Assembly: GCA_018818835.1 (NCBI GenBank)
Contig: JAHIRD010000100.1
Coordinates: 1-44,758, forward strand
Origin: Pseudomonadota bacterium
Lineage (GTDB): Bacteria; Desulfobacterota; Desulfobacteria; Desulfobacterales; Desulfolunaceae
DNA: 44,758 nt
Reading direction: 5' to 3'
How positions within the stretch are numbered: the first letter of the stretch is position 1; every line of letters starts with the position of its first letter. This document shows positions 40,337 to 44,758 of this stretch, piece after piece. The position numbers were made by a program, and so were the translations under genes. The notes beneath the pieces are model-generated. The model was not told where the DNA came from. It ran no database searches and saw only the letters and a program-made list of their open reading frames with translations.

Positions 40337-41917
40337 ATGATCGTCACATTTTACGGAGCAGTTCGGGAAGTCACAGGATCCATGCATCTATTTTCAGCCA
40401 ACAAGGACAACATTCTTCTGGATTGCGGTATGTTCCAGGGCCGCCGCAAGGAAAGTGAGATGAAAAACCGCACCTTCCCCATTGATCCCCGGATGGTGAC
40501 CAACATGATCTTATCCCATGCCCATATCGACCATTCCGGTCGTATCCCCCTTCTGACCCAAGGCGGCTTCACCGGACGCATCATAACCACCCGAACAACA
40601 GCAGATGCCAGCGAATACCTGTTGCTTGATGCAGGCCATATCCAGGAATCCGATGCAGACTATCTCAATTACAAAACCCTTCGAGGGCATTTGTACAAAC
40701 TCCAGAACAGTCATAATAAAGGAATAAGCAACCGGGAAAAGGGTGATATCCAAAAACTTCTCAAAAAAAGTCGGCACGAACTCAATGTCAGCACCATCAA
40801 AAACATGATGGAAGACTACAACCTGAATACCGTGGAACCCATCTATACCCAGGTTGAAGCCCGCAATGCGTTGAGCTTTTTCGACGGCTATCCCTACAAA
40901 GAGCCTGTCACCATTGGAAAAGGCATGACTGTCACCTTCTATGATGCCGGCCACATCCTCGGCTCGGCCATGTGCCTGATCCGTTTTCGGGAAAATGGAC
41001 GACAGTTTACCGTGTGTTACACCGGAGACATCGGGCGTTTCGACCGTCCTATTCTGGAAGATCCCACCATGCATTTTCCCGAAGATTCCCGGAACATCGA
41101 CCTGATGATCATGGAAAGCACCTATGGTGCAAGGCACCATGAAACCGTGGATGATCTTAAGATCCGCATGAAAAAGGTGGTCTGTGAAACCATTGAAAAA
41201 GGTGGCTCCATCCTGATCCCGGCATTTGCCTATGGCCGGACCCAGGATGTGATTTACGTTCTCCATGAACTCTATGACAAAGGCGAAGTACCAAGGGTCC
41301 CGGTTTACGTGGACTCCCCTTTAGGCACCAAAATCACCAAAGTATTTGGAGAGCATCCCGAAGTCTATGACCGGGAAACCCACAAAACTTTTCTGGAAAA
41401 GGGAGAAAACCCCTTTGCGTTTAAGGAACTCAAATACACCGAATCCGTTGAGGAATCCATGGAAATCATGAAGGAAACGCGGCCCCATATCGTGATTTCC
41501 TCATCGGGCATGTGTGAAGCCGGACGTATCCTTCATCACCTTCGCTGGAAGATTCACAATCCCAAAAACACCGTGCTGATCGTGGGCTATATGGCCGAGC
41601 ACACCCTGGGACGCCGCATCGTGGATCTGGGCTGGGAATACGAACAATCGGGCCGGCAAGGGGCCGCACCCGAACTGAAAATCCTGGGCAAAACCTATCC
41701 CCTCAATGCCCGCGTGGTGAAACTGTCCGGTTTCAGCGCCCATGCAGACCAGGGTGAGATGACCCGTTTCCTCAAACAAGGAAACCTCAAGGTCAAACGC
41801 ATTGCGGTGGTTCACGGCGAGGAAGACCAGTCCCTTCAGTTTGCCGAGCACCTCAAACAGAATGGTTTCAATGCCACGGTTCCCCACCGGGGTGAGGTGA
41901 TGAAACTTTACGAATAA
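40337..41917 (+). CDS. Beta-CASP metallo-beta-lactamase RNase
   Basis: A 526-residue protein of the CPSF73/TTHA0252-type RNA-processing group. The metal-binding motif HAHIDH is at residues 61-66 (His61, His63, Asp65, His66), with upstream ILLDCGMFQG. Metal ligands continue in CYTGDIGRFDRP. VISSSGMCEAGRILHHL is the beta-CASP motif, and LSGFSAHADQGEM near the C-terminus is the final RMMBL/His motif. These enzymes cut RNA endo- and 5'-exonucleolytically. AAAGGGG precedes the ATG. The next gene is 209 bases away, with a strong hairpin between (41942-41979). Confidence 0.92.
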   Translation: MIVTFYGAVREVTGSMHLFSANKDNILLDCGMFQGRRKESEMKNRTFPIDPRMVTNMILSHAHIDHSGRIPLLTQGGFTGRIITTRTTADASEYLLLDAGHIQESDADYLNYKTLRGHLYKLQNSHNKGISNREKGDIQKLLKKSRHELNVSTIKNMMEDYNLNTVEPIYTQVEARNALSFFDGYPYKEPVTIGKGMTVTFYDAGHILGSAMCLIRFRENGRQFTVCYTGDIGRFDRPILEDPTMHFPEDSRNIDLMIMESTYGARHHETVDDLKIRMKKVVCETIEKGGSILIPAFAYGRTQDVIYVLHELYDKGEVPRVPVYVDSPLGTKITKVFGEHPEVYDRETHKTFLEKGENPFAFKELKYTESVEESMEIMKETRPHIVISSSGMCEAGRILHHLRWKIHNPKNTVLIVGYMAEHTLGRRIVDLGWEYEQSGRQGAAPELKILGKTYPLNARVVKLSGFSAHADQGEMTRFLKQGNLKVKRIAVVHGEEDQSLQFAEHLKQNGFNATVPHRGEVMKLYE

Positions 41918-41941
41918 AACCCATTTTAAGGGCATCCCGTA

Positions 41942-41979
41942 TTGTATCGGGGGCAATTCTTTAACTGCCCCCGATACAA
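41942..41979. terminator. Perfect 14-bp hairpin after the beta-CASP RNase gene
   Basis: TTGTATCGGGGGCA (41942-41955) pairs with TGCCCCCGATACAA (41966-41979) across a 10-base loop. No T-run follows on the plus strand, so it may be an attenuator, an RNA-processing site, or a terminator without a T-tract. Confidence 0.55.
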
Positions 41980-42126
41980 ACCATTGCGTTTGCCTCCGGT
42001 TTTGTGTCATATTTCCAAAATATCTGGTTTCAGATATCCCCAAATCTCCGGCATGGGTCATCAGGCTGGGGAAAAACCATGTTTCCAAAAAGGATCACCC
42101 CGTCTTATTCATCAGAAGGAGACCCC

Positions 42127-42510
42127 ATGCGATTTATCGAAACATCCGAAAAAACAGTGGAGCAAGTGATGAAGGATCTCCAGGACCGGGTCAAAGCCAA
42201 CGCCTTTGGCGTCCTGAATATCCACGATCTTAAAGCCACCCTCAAAAACAAAGGCTTTGATCTGACCAACGAATGTTATGTGCTGGATGTATGCAACCCC
42301 AGGCAGGCCATCCATGTACTCACCCAGGATATCGGCATGAACGTTGCCCTGCCCTGCAGGGTGTCGGTCTACGATGAAGGCGGCAAGACCCGGATTGCCA
42401 TGATCAAACCCACGGCCATGCTCAATGCCCTGTCCGATTCTGCGGAGCTTGCTGAGGTTGCAAAAGAGGTTGAGGCCATATTAATAAAAATAATCCGAGA
42501 AGCGAAATAA
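42127..42510 (+). CDS. DUF302 family protein
   Basis: A 127-residue soluble protein. ATG 42127 follows AAGGAG. It matches the DUF302 pattern: MRFIETSEKTVEQVMKDLQDRVKANAFGVLNIHDLKATLKNKGFDL..., then CYVLDVCNPRQAIHVLTQD and LPCRVSVYDEGGKTRIAMIKP. DUF302 proteins are often found next to oxidoreductases or antiporters, and their role is not known. The NPRQA and LPCR segments are conserved in many members and may bind a ligand or metal (two cysteines: CNPRQA, LPCR). It precedes the antiporter gene by 23 bases in the same direction. Confidence 0.88.
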   Translation: MRFIETSEKTVEQVMKDLQDRVKANAFGVLNIHDLKATLKNKGFDLTNECYVLDVCNPRQAIHVLTQDIGMNVALPCRVSVYDEGGKTRIAMIKPTAMLNALSDSAELAEVAKEVEAILIKIIREAK

Positions 42511-42533
42511 AACGCTAATCCAGGAGTCCCGCC

Positions 42534-43799
42534 ATGTTCGAAGTCGCTGTGATCTGCCTTGTTCTGACGGCCTTGTTTGCCTATGTCAACCACAAATATG
42601 TGGGTCTTCCCACCACCATCGGCGTCATGGGCATTGCCCAGGTGTTTTCCTTCAGCCTGTTCGGTCTGAATTATCTGGGCGTGGGGTCTTTGCACCAGCT
42701 TGAGGTCTCCCTTTTATCCTCCATTGACTTCTCCCAGGTGCTGATGGAGGGCATGCTGTCCCTGCTCCTGTTTGCCGGGGCTCTGCATGTGGATTTAAGC
42801 GAGTTGAAAGCCTATAGCTGGCAGATTCTGGTCCTTGCCGTTTTCGGAACAGTGCTTTCCACGGTGCTTGTGGCCGTGGGCCTTTGGTATATCCTGCCCT
42901 TCACCGGCTATACACTGCCCTTTGCCTACTGCCTGGTTTTCGGTACCCTGATATCGCCCACAGACCCCATCGCCGTCATGGGCATCATGAAATCGGCCGG
43001 TGCCCCCAAAAGCCTGGAGCTGGTCATCTCCGGGGAATCCCTGTTCAATGACGGCGTGGGCGTCGTGTTGTTCGCCCTGGTTCTGGGTATGATCACCAGC
43101 GGTGAGAGCCCAACCGTTTCCCACGGGGCCATACTCCTTCTCCACGAAGCCGGAGGCGGCATTGTTTTCGGCCTGGTCCTGGGCTACATTACCTACCTCT
43201 TGCTCAAAAGCATCGAAAGCTACATGGAAGAAGTCCTGATAACCCTGGCCGCCGTCATGGGCGGTTATTCCCTGGCCAGCCATCTTCATATTTCCGGTCC
43301 CCTGTCCATGGTCATCGTGGGCCTGATCATCGGCAACCACGGACGAGCCAAAGCCATGGGCGACACCACCCGGGAATACCTGGACATGTTCTGGGAGCTG
43401 CTGGATGCCATGCTCAACTCGGTGCTCTTTGTTCTCATCGGCCTTGAAGTGACCATCATCTCTTACTCAGCCAACCTTTTCCTGGCCATCATTCCGGTTA
43501 TCGCGCTTTCCCTTGGAGCCCGTCTCGTTTCCGTGGGCATCCCCACAGGGTTTTTACGAAAAACATTCAAACTCCCCCAGGGTGCCTGGCAGATCCTCAC
43601 CTGGGGCGGCCTCCGTGGTGGCATCTCCGTGGCCCTGGCCCTGTCCTTGCCCCCGGGCCCCGAACGTGACCTGGTCCTGGCCCTGACCTACTCCATCGTG
43701 GTCTTCTCCATCCTGTGCCAGGGTCTTTCCATCGGTGCCGTGATCCGGAGGCATGTTCCGGTATCAGACCGGGCACCTGCTCCGCCACAACACCATTGA
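42534..43799 (+). CDS. CPA1 Na+/H+ antiporter (NhaP-like)
   Basis: A 421-residue membrane protein with about 12 hydrophobic segments. The CPA1 cation-binding motifs are clear: SPTDPIAVMGIMKSAGAPKSL and ISGESLFNDGVGVVLF (the TDP and ESLFNDG signatures whose Asp residues bind the ion). A third segment has HLHISGPLSMVIVGLIIGNHG, and WGGLRGGISVALALSLP in the tenth helix carries the conserved Arg. It exchanges Na+ (or K+) for H+. AGGAGT precedes the ATG. The gene follows the DUF302 gene and is the last gene of a probable two-gene operon. It has no long regulatory C-terminal tail. Confidence 0.93.
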   Translation: MFEVAVICLVLTALFAYVNHKYVGLPTTIGVMGIAQVFSFSLFGLNYLGVGSLHQLEVSLLSSIDFSQVLMEGMLSLLLFAGALHVDLSELKAYSWQILVLAVFGTVLSTVLVAVGLWYILPFTGYTLPFAYCLVFGTLISPTDPIAVMGIMKSAGAPKSLELVISGESLFNDGVGVVLFALVLGMITSGESPTVSHGAILLLHEAGGGIVFGLVLGYITYLLLKSIESYMEEVLITLAAVMGGYSLASHLHISGPLSMVIVGLIIGNHGRAKAMGDTTREYLDMFWELLDAMLNSVLFVLIGLEVTIISYSANLFLAIIPVIALSLGARLVSVGIPTGFLRKTFKLPQGAWQILTWGGLRGGISVALALSLPPGPERDLVLALTYSIVVFSILCQGLSIGAVIRRHVPVSDRAPAPPQHH

Positions 43800-43912
43800 T
43801 CATAAAATCAACACAAAGGGGCAGGCCCCTGTTCCTGCCTTGGTTGCATTGAAACACCCTTCGAAACAAATCAACACCGCTGATGTGCGACCAAGGGCAA
43901 CCTAAAAAGCAG

Positions 43913-43950
43913 GTCTCTCACGGAGGCACAAAGATCACAGAGAAGGGCAA
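43913..43950 (+). repeat. GTCTCTCACGGAGGCA motif with CACAGAGAA-type period-9 units
   Basis: The 16-mer GTCTCTCACGGAGGCA (exact copy of 27504-27519) leads directly into CACAAAGAT and CACAGAGAA, two 9-nt units of a third repeat type. AAAAGATTATCCCTGCCG follows, resembling the stretch after R2 at 15060. Confidence 0.6.
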
Positions 43951-43957
43951 AAGATTA

Positions 43958-44021
43958 TCCCTGCCGGGGGCCAACCCCAGCCTTCGCTGGGGCAGGCTCT
44001 TTTAAAAAGGTTGCCAAACAT
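43958..44021 (+). repeat. R4 dispersed repeat, copy 2
   Basis: CCCTGCCGGGGGCCAACC, then a hairpin CCCCAGC(43975-43981)/GCTGGGG(43986-43992), then CTTTTAAAAAGGTTGCCAAA. The first and last blocks match the reverse complement of 1106-1160. Confidence 0.65.
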
Positions 44022-44057
44022 TCATTTTGGGATGAGTCAAGAATGACCGCAGATGAA

Positions 44058-44144
44058 CTCTGTGGCCCTTTGTGTTCTCTGTGGTTAAAAACAAACTATC
44101 CGCTATGGTTAAAAATCATGTGGTTGTGACTTTGCCACGCTGTG
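44058..44144 (-). repeat. R5 leader followed by CACAGAGAA-type period-9 units
   Basis: On the minus strand: CACAGCGTGGCAAAGTCACA (the R5 leader, 44144-44122), an AT-rich spacer, then AACCACAGAGAA, CACAAAGGG, CCACAGAG (about 44092-44058). Same leader, third array type. Confidence 0.6.
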
Positions 44145-44145
44145 T

Positions 44146-44247
44146 TCTTCGATCCCACGCAGGTCTGTGGACGCCTCTCAAATTTCTTCTCGCATCATAG
44201 CAAATTGAAAGGCGGTAGACATCACGCTTTTCGTGTTCAAATGTCAT
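44146..44247 (-). pseudogene. Remnant of a 23S-rRNA-IVP (four-helix-bundle) protein gene
   Basis: On the minus strand an ATG at 44247 begins a frame reading FEHEKRDVYRLSI, later LRGVHRPAWD. This closely resembles the N-terminus of the IVP/four-helix-bundle family as I recall it (EHEKLDVYRLSI..., GVHRxARDQW). About 8 residues are missing between the two matched parts, and the rest of the about 120-residue protein is replaced by the R5 leader, which begins 2 bases after the match. It is therefore a truncated remnant. The small genes of this family are known in intervening sequences of 23S rRNA and dispersed in many genomes. Confidence 0.5.
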
Positions 44248-44275
44248 TTCATTTTCTTTTCGATTATCCCAACAA

Positions 44276-44647
44276 ATGAAAAAAATATTATTATTCATAC
44301 TATGCGCTCATTTTTTCTGCCCGGCCCTCTTGTTTTCTGAGGCCGGTAAAACTACACCCCAAGAAAAAACAGAGAATTTTTTATTAAATTACCGCTTTGA
44401 TCCATTTCAGTGGGTATATCCTGAATATTATTACAAAGCGGATAGTGTGCCGGTAAAAAAAGATAAAGTACCCATTAAAGGATACACAAAAATCGAATTC
44501 TACGGATTGTCAGCCTATGTCCCTGAAAAATATACGTCAGAAATAACACAGGACCACGATATTATGACCTTCATGGCAAAAACCGGTGAAAAAATTCTCA
44601 TGATCAAGGCAACAAATGCGGCGAGTGTCAAGGTAGTTGTCACCTAA
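44276..44647 (+). CDS. Small secreted protein, family unknown
   Basis: A 123-residue protein with a signal peptide (MKKILLFILCAHFFCPALLFSEA, about 1-22) and a lysine-rich mature part (VPVKKDKVPIKGYTKIEFYGLSAYVPEKYTSE...). There is no ribosome-binding site. The 16-mer TTCGATTATCCCAACA, also at 15669, ends 1 base before the ATG. The mature region has no recognisable motif, but a length and content like a short periplasmic lipid- or protein-binding domain. The codons are ordinary. I treat it as real because the signal peptide is clean, but its expression is uncertain. Confidence 0.5.
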   Translation: MKKILLFILCAHFFCPALLFSEAGKTTPQEKTENFLLNYRFDPFQWVYPEYYYKADSVPVKKDKVPIKGYTKIEFYGLSAYVPEKYTSEITQDHDIMTFMAKTGEKILMIKATNAASVKVVVT

Positions 44648-44758
44648 ACCAAAATTAAGCTGCAATTTTTAAAGAGTGTCCCTTTGGTGTCTTTTCCTTA
44701 ATAGGATTCAGACTGACTGAGAGCACCGGTTTCCAGTTACGTGTTTGCTTCGACCATC

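Larger units (their letters stand above)
43800..44275. other. Repeat nest and gene remnant
   Basis: About 475 bases. In order: the 16-mer GTCTCTCACGGAGGCA (43913-43928) with CACAAAGAT/CACAGAGAA units; R4 (43958-44021); reversed CACAGAGAA-type units (about 44058-44085); R5 leader (minus, 44144-44122); an IVP-gene fragment (minus, 44247-44146); and the 16-mer TTCGATTATCCCAACA (44259-44274). A small gene begins at 44276. Confidence 0.65.

Overview
This window looks like a chromosomal segment of a sulfate-reducer-type bacterium of the Desulfobacterota, probably close to Desulfobacteraceae. That placement is inference from gene content: large acyl-CoA dehydrogenases, a phasin-like protein, an EI-Ntr (PtsP), a PomA/MotA-type stator, and many short dispersed intergenic repeats. 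No dsr, apr or rRNA gene is present to confirm it. It is mostly ordinary single-copy chromosome. I see no transposase, integrase, phage module or CRISPR array.

Layout. 1-700: two small membrane proteins on the minus strand, the first cut by the window edge. 1.17-4.9 kb (minus): ptsP and a coiled-coil outer-membrane barrel protein. 5.3-8.4 kb: a MerR-TetR fusion regulator divergent from an acyl-CoA dehydrogenase, with a promoter and nested inverted repeats between them. 8.8-11.2 kb: PilZ-like protein, one-TM protein, DUF1015 protein. 11.58-14.95 kb (plus): tRNA-Ser(GGA), dnaX, ybaB, recR and a YkgJ-type cysteine-cluster protein. 14.95-15.99 kb: a gene-free nest of repeats. 16-17.2 kb: small winged-helix-like ORF divergent from murI. 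17.2-20.5 kb (minus): an HTH-EIIA(PtsN-like) / ClC channel with CBS domains / universal stress protein operon. 20.6-23.7 kb (minus): response regulator with a degenerate HD-GYP domain, motA, motB and a terminator. 24-26.2 kb: HD hydrolase divergent from a secreted LysM protein. 26.4-28.9 kb (minus): PP-loop tRNA-thiolation-type ATPase and a secreted protein of unknown family. 29.1-34.3 kb (minus): UbiB/AarF kinase with a phasin-like protein, a 601-residue acyl-CoA dehydrogenase, and an SDR. 34.6-38.0 kb (plus): HEAT-repeat membrane protein, CPBP protease-like protein, orphan GspF. 38.1-40.0 kb (minus): large soluble chemoreceptor-like protein. 40.3-43.8 kb (plus): beta-CASP RNase, DUF302 protein, CPA1 Na+/H+ antiporter. 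43.8-44.76 kb: a second repeat nest, a remnant of a 23S-rRNA-IVP (four-helix-bundle) gene and a small secreted protein.

Functional themes. (i) Fatty-acyl metabolism: two acyl-CoA dehydrogenases, an SDR, a phasin-like protein and a TetR-type regulator. (ii) PTS-Ntr signalling: ptsP and a DNA-binding EIIA protein that heads a chloride-channel operon. (iii) c-di-GMP/motility: stator genes, an HD-GYP-like regulator, a PilZ-like protein and a chemoreceptor-like protein. (iv) DNA replication/repair housekeeping (dnaX-ybaB-recR).

The most unusual feature is the intergenic DNA. At least six loci carry arrays of a 9-nt period. They fall into three unrelated sequence types (consensus YATRRGWCY; CACGAAGAG-like; CACAGAGAA-like). 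Several are preceded by the same conserved leader, CAGTGCGGCAAAGCCACAA. This composite structure is built twice in a row between 15.0 and 15.95 kb and recurs at 27.5 and 44.1 kb. I cannot assign it a function, and it is the best candidate here for something undescribed.
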